Source: Actinomadura nitritigenes (GTDB taxonomy: Bacteria > Actinomycetota > Actinomycetes > Streptosporangiales > Streptosporangiaceae). Taken from it: a stretch of 64,000 bases of DNA. Below the pieces are notes generated by a model, which worked only from the letters and a program-made list of their open reading frames with translations, was not told where the DNA came from and made no database searches. Location of the stretch: positions 1-64,000 of the forward strand of contig NZ_JAGEOK010000033.1 in assembly GCF_017573545.1 (NCBI RefSeq), in the 5' to 3' direction. The translations under genes and the position numbers were made by a program. Shown in pieces: positions 35,336 through 43,370 of the stretch (its first letter is position 1; every line of letters begins with the position of its first letter).

Positions 35336-37165
35336 ATGGGCGCGTCTCCAACGCGGCGAGGCACCATCCGGTCGCCGGGGCGCCGTGAAGACTACGTGCC
35401 GCTGCGTGACTACGCGGCGATCGGCGATGGCCGAACCGTCGCTCTGGTAGCGACCGACGGGTCGGTGGACTGGCTGGCGATGCCGGACCTGGATTCGCCC
35501 ACGGTGTTCGCCGCCGTCCTGGACGCGCGCCGCGGAGGGCGTTTCGCGCTGGAGCCGACGGTGGCGTACCAGGCCGAGCGCCGCTACCTGCCGGAAACGA
35601 ACGTGGTCGAGACGACGTTCACGACCGATCGAGGGGTGGCCCGGATCACCGACGCGATGGCGCTGCCCGATACGAGCCTCTCCCCGCTTCGCGAACTGCA
35701 GCGCCGGATCGAGGGGTTGTCGGGAAGCGTGCCGATGCGCTGGTGCCTGTCGCCGCGTTTCGGTTACGGCGCGGGTGCGCGCATAGGTCGGCGGTCAGGT
35801 GTACCCGTGGCCTCGTCAGGAGCGGATGCGCTGGCGGTGCGCGCGTGGGAGGCCGGGGAGCCGTCCTGCACCGAGGAGACGATCAGCGGCGGTTTCGAGA
35901 CCCGGCCCGGATCCCACGCGTTGATCGACGTGTCGTTCGCCCACCAGGATCCGCTGGTCTTTCCCGCACGGGCCGAGTGTGAGGCGCGCCTGGAACGTAC
36001 GTGTGCGGAGTGGCGGCGATGGCTGGACGGGCGCGCCTGCCGCGGGCCCTGGCGGGAGGCGGTCGCGCGCAGCGCGCTGGCGCTGAAGCTGCTGGTGTTC
36101 GCCCCGTCCGGCGCGGTCGCGGCGGCGGCGACGTCCTCGCTTCCCGAGCAGATCGGCGGCGAGCGCAATTGGGACTACCGCTTCTCCTGGATCCGGGACT
36201 CCGCGTTCACCTTGGACGCCTTCCTGGGACTGGGGTGCCCGCGCGAGGCTCGCGCCTACTTCTGGTGGCTGATGCACGCCACGCAGCTGACCCACCCGCT
36301 CCTGCGCGTGCTCTACCGGCTGGACGGCGGCGCGCACGTACCCGAACGGACGCTGCCGCTGGAGGGCTATCGCGGGTCGGCGCCGCCTCGGGCCGGGAAC
36401 GCCGCCGCCGGTCAGTTGCAGCTGGACACCTACGGGGAGCTGCTGCAGACCGCGTGGCTGTACGCGACGGCGGCCGGACGGCTCGACACCGACGTCGCGT
36501 GGCGCCTGGCCGAGATGGCCGACCTGGTGTGCCGCACCTGGCGCTCGCCGGACGCCGGGATCTGGGAGGTGCGCAGCCCGCCGCGGCATTTCACCCAATC
36601 GAAGATGATGTGCTGGGTGGCGCTCGACCGTGCCGTGCGCCTGGCCGACAAAGGACTGATCCCCCGCGGCCACGCCGACCGCTGGCGGCGGCAACGGCAG
36701 GCGATCAGGGACTTCGTCGAAGCCCACTGCTACAGCGACCGCCGGCGCAGCTACGTCCGCGCCGCCGGCGGTGAGGACGTGGACGCGAGCCTGCTGCTCG
36801 GCCTGCTGCACGGCTATGCCGACCCGCGCCAGGCACGGATGCGCGGCACGATCGAGGCCATCGGCCGCGACCTCCTCCACGGCCCCTATGTCCAGCGCTA
36901 CGGCGGCGAGGACGGCCTGCCCGGCACCGAAGGCGCGTTCCTGGCCTGTTCCTTCTGGTACGCCGAGGCGCTGGCCCGCTGCGGCCGCCTCGAGCAGGCC
37001 GCAGAGCTGATGGACCGGCTCGTCGCCCTCGCCAACGATGTCGGCCTCTACAGCGAGGAGATCGACCCGGTCACCGGCGCGTTCCTGGGGAACATGCCGC
37101 AGGCGCTCAGCCACCTCGCCCTGATCAGTGCCGCCTGCGCGATCAACGAGCAGGACCAGCGGTGA
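35336..37165 (+). CDS. GH15 family glycoside hydrolase (glucoamylase/trehalase-like)
   Basis: A 609-residue cytosolic enzyme of glycoside hydrolase family 15. The N-terminal beta-sandwich domain (about 15-230) begins DYAAIGDGRTVALVATDGSV. The (alpha/alpha)6 barrel carries the substrate-contact segment RNWDYRFSWIRDS. The likely catalytic acids are Glu in DAGIWEVR and Glu in GLYSEEIDP. Bacterial members of this form include trehalases and glucodextranases acting by inversion. ATG at 35336 is preceded by GGGGAAGG; the open frame to 35297 is less likely. Its stop overlaps the next gene by 4 bases. A second family member lies at 62826. Confidence 0.92.
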   Translation: MGASPTRRGTIRSPGRREDYVPLRDYAAIGDGRTVALVATDGSVDWLAMPDLDSPTVFAAVLDARRGGRFALEPTVAYQAERRYLPETNVVETTFTTDRGVARITDAMALPDTSLSPLRELQRRIEGLSGSVPMRWCLSPRFGYGAGARIGRRSGVPVASSGADALAVRAWEAGEPSCTEETISGGFETRPGSHALIDVSFAHQDPLVFPARAECEARLERTCAEWRRWLDGRACRGPWREAVARSALALKLLVFAPSGAVAAAATSSLPEQIGGERNWDYRFSWIRDSAFTLDAFLGLGCPREARAYFWWLMHATQLTHPLLRVLYRLDGGAHVPERTLPLEGYRGSAPPRAGNAAAGQLQLDTYGELLQTAWLYATAAGRLDTDVAWRLAEMADLVCRTWRSPDAGIWEVRSPPRHFTQSKMMCWVALDRAVRLADKGLIPRGHADRWRRQRQAIRDFVEAHCYSDRRRSYVRAAGGEDVDASLLLGLLHGYADPRQARMRGTIEAIGRDLLHGPYVQRYGGEDGLPGTEGAFLACSFWYAEALARCGRLEQAAELMDRLVALANDVGLYSEEIDPVTGAFLGNMPQALSHLALISAACAINEQDQR

Positions 37166-37644
37166 GCGTGTGGGCCGCCCTGGCGGGCGGGTTCGCCGGC
37201 ACCTTCGTCCTGACCACCATGGTGCGGGCGGGCAGCGAGCTGAGGCTCACCCGGATCGACCTCCCGTTCCTGCTCGGCAGCGCCTTCACCACCGACCGCA
37301 CCCGCGCGAAGGCACTCGGCTACCTGTTGCACTTCGTCTCCGGGCAGCTGTTCGCCCTCGGCTACTACGCGCTGTTCGTCGCCATCGATCACAGCGGCTG
37401 GTGGCTTGGGGCGATCTTCGGGGTCGCGCACGCCCTGTTCGCCGGCACCGCACTGGTCAGCATCCTGCTGCCCCTCGTCCACCCCCACATGGCCACCGAC
37501 GTCACCAGCGCCCCCGACGTGGCGCTGCTGGAGACACCCGGCTTCCTCATGCTCAACTACGGCCTCGCGACACCCGCGGTCAGCCTCGTCGCCCACATCG
37601 CCTACGGCACCCTGGTCGGCGGCTTCGTCTCGCTGTCCCAGTAG
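37162..37644 (+). CDS. Small polytopic membrane protein
   Basis: A 160-residue membrane protein with about four helices (2-24, 49-75, 78-102 and 130-155). Motif-like pieces include RIDLPFLLGSAF and FGVAHALFAGTAL. It starts with GTG inside the stop of the GH15 gene (GTGA overlap), so translation is coupled. The family appears in actinobacteria next to carbohydrate enzymes but has no assigned function that I recognise. A role in transport or envelope modification is inference. Confidence 0.78.
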   Translation: MSVWAALAGGFAGTFVLTTMVRAGSELRLTRIDLPFLLGSAFTTDRTRAKALGYLLHFVSGQLFALGYYALFVAIDHSGWWLGAIFGVAHALFAGTALVSILLPLVHPHMATDVTSAPDVALLETPGFLMLNYGLATPAVSLVAHIAYGTLVGGFVSLSQ

Positions 37645-37708
37645 GGCAGGGAACCTTCCGCTCGTAGCCGCCGCCGGTGCCCGCCTCCGGGACGTACGCC
37701 ACGTGGCT

Positions 37709-38581
37709 TCACAACCGCGGGTCGTCGTCCACCAGCTCCTCCAGGAAGGCCCTGATGTGCCCGGCGGCCTCGTCGGCGCAGGTGTCGAGGACGAAATGGC
37801 CGCCGTCGAGCAGGTGCACCTGGGCGTCCGGGAGGTCGGCTCGGTAGTTGTCGGTCTCCTGCACCTGGAACGACGCGTCGTGACGTCCCCAGAGGACCAG
37901 CGTGCGGGGGCGGTGCTCGCTCAGCCACCGCTGCCAGACGGGATACGCCGCCACGTTCGTGCGGTAGTCGTAGAACAACTCCAGCTGGATCTCTGCCTGC
38001 CCCGACCGGCTCAGGAAGGCGTGCTCATCGGTCCACAGATCCGGGTCGTAGCGGTCGATCGCGGGATCGGTGCCGATGTGCCGAGTCCGGGTGGCCGCGA
38101 GGGAGAGGAAGTTCTCTCGCAGCGCCGGTTCGTTCGCGGCGCGGTCGTCCCAGAACGCGCGCCGGGTCCGCCACAGCGGGCCCAAGCCGCCCTCGTGCGC
38201 GACGGCGTTCTGGATGATGAGCGCGTCCAGCCGGTCGGGGCGGGCCAGGGCCATCCGGAACCCGACCGGGCCACCGTAGTCCTGCACGTAGAGCGTGTAG
38301 TGCTCGATGCCCAGGGCGTCGACGAACCGGGCCGTCACGTCCGCGAGGTGGTCGAAGGTGTAGGCGAAGTCGGCGGGCGCCGGTGCGCTGCTGTGCCCGA
38401 AGCCCGGATAGTCGGGCGCGATCAGCCGCCACCGGTCCGCCAGGCACTCCAGCAGCGGCTCGTACATCCGCGACGAGGAGGGAAAGCCGTGCAGCAGGAG
38501 GAGGACAGGGGCTCCGGCCGGGCCGGCCTCGCGGTAGAAGACGTCGAGGCCGGCCACGGTCACCGTGCGGTAGCGGGGCAT
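37709..38581 (-). CDS. Alpha/beta hydrolase, haloalkane dehalogenase/epoxide hydrolase type
   Basis: A 290-residue cytosolic hydrolase. The oxyanion segment LLLLHGFPSSS and the nucleophile elbow VQDYGGPVG put Asp, not Ser, in the nucleophile position, as in haloalkane and haloacetate dehalogenases and epoxide hydrolases. The acid and His lie in VLWGRHDASF and LLDGGHFVLDT. It starts in TGATG at the stop of the upstream flavoprotein gene, so the two form a coupled operon. Substrate could be a halogenated or epoxidised xenobiotic or an endogenous ester. Confidence 0.9.
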   Translation of the reverse strand: MPRYRTVTVAGLDVFYREAGPAGAPVLLLLHGFPSSSRMYEPLLECLADRWRLIAPDYPGFGHSSAPAPADFAYTFDHLADVTARFVDALGIEHYTLYVQDYGGPVGFRMALARPDRLDALIIQNAVAHEGGLGPLWRTRRAFWDDRAANEPALRENFLSLAATRTRHIGTDPAIDRYDPDLWTDEHAFLSRSGQAEIQLELFYDYRTNVAAYPVWQRWLSEHRPRTLVLWGRHDASFQVQETDNYRADLPDAQVHLLDGGHFVLDTCADEAAGHIRAFLEELVDDDPRL

Positions 38582-39942
38582 CAGGGTGCTTCCTGCTGGT
38601 TCGTCCGTCCGGCCGCGGCGATCCGGCCGTGCAGGCCCTTGACGGCGGCGACGTAGATCTCCGAGAAGGTGGGGAACGGCTGGATGGTGTCGCGCAGCAC
38701 CTCGACCGGGACCCGGGCGCGGATCGCCACGGTCGCCTGCTGCAACCACTCCCCCGCCTCGGGGCCGAGCGCGTAGGCGCCGGTGAGCACCCGGCCGTCG
38801 CTGAGGAGCGTGAGGAAGCCGTTGGCCTCCGCGTAGGCACGGGTGTAGGTGGCGGTCTTGGCCACCTCGGAGATCGGGACGGTGGCGCTGAACCGTGCCT
38901 CGGTCGCGCCCACCGACGCGGCCTGCGGGTCGGTGAAGACGACGCGCGGCACCGCCGTGTAGTCGGCCTCGCGGGGGTCGCCGAGGATGTTGTCCGCGAC
39001 GACCTCGCCCTGGTACTTGCCGACGTGGGTGAGCATCCAGAGGCCCGTGGCGTCGCCGACGACCCAGATCCCCTCGGCGGCGCGCAGCCGCGCGTCGACC
39101 GGTATGCCGTGGTCCCCGGCGCTCACTCCGACCGTCTCCAGGCCGATGTCGTGCACGCGCGGGCGCCGGCCGGTGGCGACGAGCAGCTTGTCGCCGCGCA
39201 GTTCCCGGCCGTCGTCGAGGGTGAGGACGTAGTCCTCCCCCTCCCGCCGGGCGCCGACGGCCGCCGGGCCGAGCACGACCTCGATCCCGTCGCGGCGCAG
39301 CACCTCGCCGAGCGCCTCCCCCAGCGGTGCGGGCTCGCGCGGCAGGACGTGCCCGCCCTGCCCGGTCAGGACGACCTCGCCGCCCAGGCGCCGTACCGCC
39401 TGAGCCATCTCCACACCGACGGGGCCGGCGCCGAGGACGAGGAGCCGCCGCGGGACCGCCTTCATGCCGGTCGCCTCGCGGTTGGTCCAGACGCCCGACA
39501 GCTCCCGCAGCCCGGGAACGGGCGGGATGATCGGGGCCGCGCCGGTCGCGATGACGACGTGATCGGCGGTGTGGCGGGCACCGTCCACCTCGACGGCGCC
39601 CGGTCCGGCGAGCCGGCCGACGCCGCGCAGCAGGTCGATGCCGCTGGAGGCCAGCCACCTCTCCTGGCCCGCGTCGGAGTAGTCGGACACCATGAAGTCA
39701 CGCCAGGCCAGGGCCTTCTCTGCGTCGACCTCGGCGGTGGCGAGCGCCTCCCGCGCACCGTGGACCGCTTCGCCCGGTCGCAGCAGCGTCTTCGAGGGGA
39801 TGCACGCCCAGTAGGAGCACTCACCGCCGACCAGTTCCCGCTCCACCAGGGCGACGCGCAGACCGCCCTCGGCAAGAGCGCCGGCACAATGCTCCCCCGG
39901 CGATCCACCGCCGATCACGATCACGTCATAGTCGTTGCTCAT
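38581..39942 (-). CDS. FAD-dependent pyridine nucleotide-disulfide oxidoreductase
   Basis: A 453-residue class I flavoprotein disulfide reductase, of the dihydrolipoyl dehydrogenase/mercuric reductase family. The FAD-binding VIVIGGGSPGEHCA comes first. The redox motif is GGECSYWACIPSKTLL, with the Cys pair spaced by four residues. The NAD(P) site is LLVLGAGPVGVEMA and the second FAD motif is GIWVVGDATG. The C-terminal dimerisation domain has PFPTFSE instead of the HAHPT(L/M)SE His-Glu pair of true lipoamide dehydrogenases, which argues for a different disulfide or quinone substrate. GAAGG lies 7 bases before the ATG. It is cotranscribed with the dehalogenase-like hydrolase. Confidence 0.92.
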   Translation of the reverse strand: MSNDYDVIVIGGGSPGEHCAGALAEGGLRVALVERELVGGECSYWACIPSKTLLRPGEAVHGAREALATAEVDAEKALAWRDFMVSDYSDAGQERWLASSGIDLLRGVGRLAGPGAVEVDGARHTADHVVIATGAAPIIPPVPGLRELSGVWTNREATGMKAVPRRLLVLGAGPVGVEMAQAVRRLGGEVVLTGQGGHVLPREPAPLGEALGEVLRRDGIEVVLGPAAVGARREGEDYVLTLDDGRELRGDKLLVATGRRPRVHDIGLETVGVSAGDHGIPVDARLRAAEGIWVVGDATGLWMLTHVGKYQGEVVADNILGDPREADYTAVPRVVFTDPQAASVGATEARFSATVPISEVAKTATYTRAYAEANGFLTLLSDGRVLTGAYALGPEAGEWLQQATVAIRARVPVEVLRDTIQPFPTFSEIYVAAVKGLHGRIAAAGRTNQQEAP

Positions 39943-39977
39943 TGCTCTGCCTTCTGTTCGTTTCGGAGCGGGACATA

Positions 39978-40007
39978 CCGGCCCCCGGTGCTCGCACCGG
40001 GGGCCGG
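39978..40007. terminator. Terminator hairpin 1 of a tandem pair
   Basis: Perfect 13-base arms (39978-39990 and 39995-40007) with a CTCG loop lie just after the SDR gene of the VOC-ADH-SDR operon. They separate it from the next minus-strand operon. Confidence 0.7.
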
Positions 40008-40024
40008 GGATCACCGACCTCGGC

Positions 40025-40057
40025 GATGCCGGCGGCGGCTCATTCGCCGCCGGCATC
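40025..40057. terminator. Terminator hairpin 2 of a tandem pair
   Basis: Perfect 13-base arms (40025-40037 and 40045-40057) with a 7-base loop lie 17 bases from hairpin 1. They are the first hairpin met by polymerase leaving the SDR gene. The two together isolate the operons from each other. Confidence 0.7.
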
Positions 40058-40091
40058 CGGCTTCGTGGACGCGCGTTCGCGCAGGCGCGGG

Positions 40092-40859
40092 CTACCAGGT
40101 CTGGTCGCCGGCGCGCACCAGCATCTCGTTGACGGCGACCCGCCGCTCGCGCGTGACGATGTAGCAGATCGCGTCGGCGATGTCCTCCGGCCGCAGCGCT
40201 TCGATGCCCGCGACCTGCCGGCGCGCCGCGTCCCGGACGGTGTCGCTGAGATGGTCGACCAGTTCGGTGTCCGTGGTGCCGGGCTCTACGACACTGACCC
40301 GGACACGTTCGCCGACCAGTTCCTGGCGGAGCGACTCCGCGAACCCGTTGAGGCCGAATTTGGTCAGGTTGTAGACGCTGCTGCCGGGCCGGGCGACCCG
40401 GCCCGCGGTCGAGCTGATGTTCACCAGGTCCGCCACCTGCCGCGGGGAGGTCGAGGCCGCGTAGATCAGGTGCGGGAGGGCGGCGTGGGTGACGTGCAGC
40501 AGAGCCGTCACGTTGAGCGAGACCATGCGGTCCCACTCCTCCAGGGTGGTGTGCAGCGCCGGGTTGAGGAGCATGAGCCCGGCGTTGTTGACCAGGACGT
40601 CCAGGCGGCCGAGCCGGTCCAGCGTGCTCTGCACCGCGTCCTCGGCGCGGTCCGGGTCGGTGATGTCGGCCTGCACCGCGACCGCGTGGCCGCCCAGCTT
40701 CGCGATGTCGTCCGCGACCTGGTCCAGCTGGTCGCCGCGGCGGGCGACCAGGGCGACCGCCGCACCCTCACGGGCGAGGCGGCGCGCGGTCGCGGCGCCG
40801 ATGCCGCTACTGGCACCGGTGACCAGCGCGACGGCTCCGTCCAGCGGCTGATCGGACAT
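40092..40859 (-). CDS. Short-chain dehydrogenase/reductase
   Basis: A 255-residue classical SDR. The cofactor motif is TGASSGIG, then NNAGLM, the catalytic Ser in VNISSTAG, and Tyr/Lys in YNLTK. The ARR after the first helix suggests NADP preference. GAGG lies 5 bases before the ATG. It is the last gene of the VOC-zinc ADH-SDR operon, starting 7 bases after the alcohol dehydrogenase, and is followed by tandem terminators. Its job is probably carbonyl reduction or alcohol oxidation in the same pathway. Confidence 0.92.
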   Translation of the reverse strand: MSDQPLDGAVALVTGASSGIGAATARRLAREGAAVALVARRGDQLDQVADDIAKLGGHAVAVQADITDPDRAEDAVQSTLDRLGRLDVLVNNAGLMLLNPALHTTLEEWDRMVSLNVTALLHVTHAALPHLIYAASTSPRQVADLVNISSTAGRVARPGSSVYNLTKFGLNGFAESLRQELVGERVRVSVVEPGTTDTELVDHLSDTVRDAARRQVAGIEALRPEDIADAICYIVTRERRVAVNEMLVRAGDQTW

Positions 40860-40866
40860 GACTGCC

Positions 40867-41892
40867 TCACTCTCTGGTGTCGAGGACGGCACGGAACCGG
40901 GCCTCGCCGGAGACCATGCGGTCATACGCCTTCGGGGCCTCGCTCAGCGGGAACACCTCGTTGTGGGAGCGGACGCCGTGCTCGAGGGCGAACCGCAGGT
41001 TGTCCTCGTTCTCGATGGCCGTGCCGGTCACGCTGCCGAACACGGTGCGGCCGCCGAAGATGAGATCGGTCGTCGCCACCTGGATCGGATCGGGCGCGGC
41101 TCCGACGACGACCAGCTGGCCCCGGGGCGCGAGTCCCGGGATCAGAGGCGACATCGAAGCGCCCGACGCCGCGGTGGCGACGATGACCGCTGCTCCCCCG
41201 AGCGCCTGCAAGGCGGCACCCGGATCGGCCGCGGTGCTGTCGATGTAGTCGTGCGCGCCGAGTTCGGCCGCGAGCCGCGCCTTCCCGGTGCCCCGCGCGA
41301 TGGCGACGACCCGGTGGCCGAGTGCCCGGGCGTACTGGACACCGAGGTGGCCGAGGCCGCCGATGCCCTGCACCGCGACGAGCGAGCCCGGGCGGGCCGG
41401 TGCCGACAGCAGCGCGTTGTACACGGTCAGGCCCGCGCACAGCAGCGGCGCGCCGGCCGCCGCCTCCAGGTCGGGCGGGATCCGCACCAGGCCGGTCGCC
41501 CGCGCGTACGTCACCTCCGCGTACCCGCCGTCGACGCCGGTGCCGGTGCGCGGCTGGTCGGAGCAGTTGACGAAGTCTCCGCGCCGGCAGAAGTCGCACG
41601 CGTTGTCCTGGCCGCCGAGGAACCCCACGCCGACGCGCTCGCCGACCCGCCACGCCGGGCCGACGCCGTCGCCGACGGCCTCGATCACCCCGATGATCTC
41701 GTGGCCGGGAACGACCGGGGCCGAGGGGTCGGGCCGCCGCCCCTCGACGGCGAGGACGTCGGTGTGGCAGACCCCGCAGGCCTCGACGCCGATCCGCACC
41801 TGGCCCGGCGGGGGCTCGTGCCGCCGGCGCTCGACCATCTCGAACCGTCCCCGGCCGGTGACGGTGACGGCACGGTAGGCGCCCGTGGTCAT
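40867..41892 (-). CDS. Zinc-dependent alcohol dehydrogenase
   Basis: A 341-residue medium-chain dehydrogenase. The catalytic zinc site is visible in CGVCHTD and GHEIIGVI, the structural zinc cysteines in the CDFCRRGDFVNC stretch, and the NAD-binding Rossmann motif in GIGGLGHLGVQYA. Close in pattern to the broad-range AdhP-type enzymes. Its ATG overlaps the stop of the upstream VOC gene (4 bases), so translation is coupled. It likely oxidises an alcohol or reduces an aldehyde made by, or toxic to, this operon's pathway. Confidence 0.93.
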   Translation of the reverse strand: MTTGAYRAVTVTGRGRFEMVERRRHEPPPGQVRIGVEACGVCHTDVLAVEGRRPDPSAPVVPGHEIIGVIEAVGDGVGPAWRVGERVGVGFLGGQDNACDFCRRGDFVNCSDQPRTGTGVDGGYAEVTYARATGLVRIPPDLEAAAGAPLLCAGLTVYNALLSAPARPGSLVAVQGIGGLGHLGVQYARALGHRVVAIARGTGKARLAAELGAHDYIDSTAADPGAALQALGGAAVIVATAASGASMSPLIPGLAPRGQLVVVGAAPDPIQVATTDLIFGGRTVFGSVTGTAIENEDNLRFALEHGVRSHNEVFPLSEAPKAYDRMVSGEARFRAVLDTRE

Positions 41893-42506
41893 GACGGCAG
41901 CCCGGTTCCGGCCTGCTCGCGGACCATGTAGTCGGCGTACCAGTCCGGCCAGTCCGGGTCCTCGGCGCCGATGCGCGCCTCGTGCTCGCCGTGCGCGGCG
42001 GCGGCCCGGCGCAGCGCCGCCGCCAGGTCCGCGGCCGAGGAGAACGCGGTGACCGCCGGGTCCAACCGTCCCGGGAGGCGGGTGGTGATCTCCTGCAGGA
42101 CCCAGCCGTTGCCGTCCGGGTCGCTGAACGACAGGAACGAGCCGTAACTGCCGCGCTGCGGGTCCGGACCGGGCACCCGGGCGTCGGTGCCGGCGTGATG
42201 GAAGACGCCACCGGCGTCGTGGAACACCTCGCTCGGCGCGGCGCCCAGCCGAGCGAGTTCCTCGTGCGCGGCGGTGATGTCGTCGACGATCAGGTGCAGG
42301 CCCTGGGCCGAGCCCGGCGCCTGCGCGGTGACCGAGGTCCCGAAGATGACCGACGCCGGCGACCCGGGCGGAGTCACCTGCACCACCCGGAAGTCCGCGC
42401 CGGTCGCGACGTCGGCGTCCAACCGCCAGCCCAGCCCCGTGTAGAAGTCCTTGGCCCGGTCCACATCCGAGACCGGCACCACCACGACCTCGAGCTTCAT
42501 GTCCAT
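41889..42506 (-). CDS. VOC-superfamily (glyoxalase-like) protein
   Basis: A 205-residue protein with two vicinal-oxygen-chelate half-folds. Features are VVVPVSDVDRAKDFYTGLGW, the metal-ligand region in GLHLIVDDI, and LSFSDPDGNGWVLQEI. A C-terminal 60-residue helical tail (WPDWYADYMVREQAG) is found in a subset of actinobacterial members. AGGAGG lies 8 bases before the ATG. First gene of its operon, facing the muconolactone-isomerase-like gene across a 20-bp-arm inverted repeat. The reaction could be isomerisation, ring cleavage or thiol addition; not assignable. Confidence 0.88.
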   Translation of the reverse strand: MDMKLEVVVVPVSDVDRAKDFYTGLGWRLDADVATGADFRVVQVTPPGSPASVIFGTSVTAQAPGSAQGLHLIVDDITAAHEELARLGAAPSEVFHDAGGVFHHAGTDARVPGPDPQRGSYGSFLSFSDPDGNGWVLQEITTRLPGRLDPAVTAFSSAADLAAALRRAAAAHGEHEARIGAEDPDWPDWYADYMVREQAGTGLPS

Positions 42507-42573
42507 GATCTACGCCTCCTGCGTTCGATGGGGATCTCCACAACGCAACGCTCGCGCGACCGGCCGCCCGGTC

Positions 42574-42624
42574 GCGCCAGGGAGTGTCCCTGGGTCCCGG
42601 GGAGCCAGGGACACTCCCTGGCGC
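42574..42624. promoter_or_regulatory. Double inverted repeat in a divergent promoter region
   Basis: Perfect 20-base arms (42574-42593 and 42605-42624) around an 11-base loop. Each arm is itself a palindrome: CCAGGGAGTGTCCCTGG and CCAGGGACACTCCCTGG. These are two copies of CCAGGGA-N3-TCCCTGG, 28 bp apart centre to centre. They lie between the starts of the VOC gene and the plus-strand operon, so they are better read as twin operators for one dimeric regulator than as a terminator. Confidence 0.7.
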
Positions 42625-42678
42625 GAGGACCTCCCGCCGGGCCGACCGTGGAAGGACCGACGAAAGGGAAGGTTGGTC

Positions 42679-43329
42679 ATGGAAAGCGAGTACCTGGTCG
42701 AGATGACAACGCACGTGCCCGAGGGCACGCCGGCGCACGAGGTGGCCGACGTTCGGGCGCGGGAGGCCGCGAACACCCGCGAGCTGGCCGCCCGGGGACG
42801 GGTCCTGCGCCTGTGGCGTCCCCCGCTCGGGCCGGGCGAGTGGCGCACGATCGGGCTGTTCACCGCCGACGGCCCCGACGACCTGGAGCGGACGCCGGCC
42901 TCGATGCCCCTGCGCGTCTGGCGGACCGACGAGGTCACAGAGCTGGCCGCGCATCCCAACGACCCCGGACGCGGCGAAGTGCCGCGCGCGGCGGGCGGTG
43001 CGGAGTACCTCGTCACGTTCATCGTCGATGTGCCGGACGCGGCGAGCCCGCGGATCGTCGACGAGATGCTCGCCCGCGAGGCGGCCCGCGCCCGGGAACT
43101 GGCCGCGGAGGGCCTCCTCGCCCGCCTGTGGACGCTGCCGGGCCGGGGCCGCAACCTCGGCCTCTGGCAGGCGGTGGAAGCCGGCCGGCTGCAGGAGATC
43201 CTGCGGGCGCTTCCGCTGGCCGACTGGCTCACCACCGAGACCGTGCCGCTGACGCGCCACCCCAGCGACCCGGCCGTCGCCGAAGAACCCCCGGCTTCCA
43301 CCGGCTCGGCCGGCACCCCGGCGGCATGA
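42679..43329 (+). CDS. Duplicated muconolactone-isomerase-like protein
   Basis: A 216-residue protein made of two tandem ferredoxin-like muconolactone isomerase/YciI-type domains (about 1-95 and 108-200). Each begins EYLV, contains a helix with REAAN(T)RELAARG or REAARARELAAEG, and ends in a LPLADWL-like segment. The second ends in LRALPLADWLTTETVPLTRH, typical of muconolactone delta-isomerase. GGGAAGG lies 6 bases before the ATG. First gene of the plus-strand operon with the MFS exporter. Catalysis of an aromatic-catabolism step is possible but unproven. Confidence 0.82.
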   Translation: MESEYLVEMTTHVPEGTPAHEVADVRAREAANTRELAARGRVLRLWRPPLGPGEWRTIGLFTADGPDDLERTPASMPLRVWRTDEVTELAAHPNDPGRGEVPRAAGGAEYLVTFIVDVPDAASPRIVDEMLAREAARARELAAEGLLARLWTLPGRGRNLGLWQAVEAGRLQEILRALPLADWLTTETVPLTRHPSDPAVAEEPPASTGSAGTPAA

Positions 43330-43370
43330 CCCCCCTTCATGCACACCACGTTCCCCAGGAGGGAAGGACC

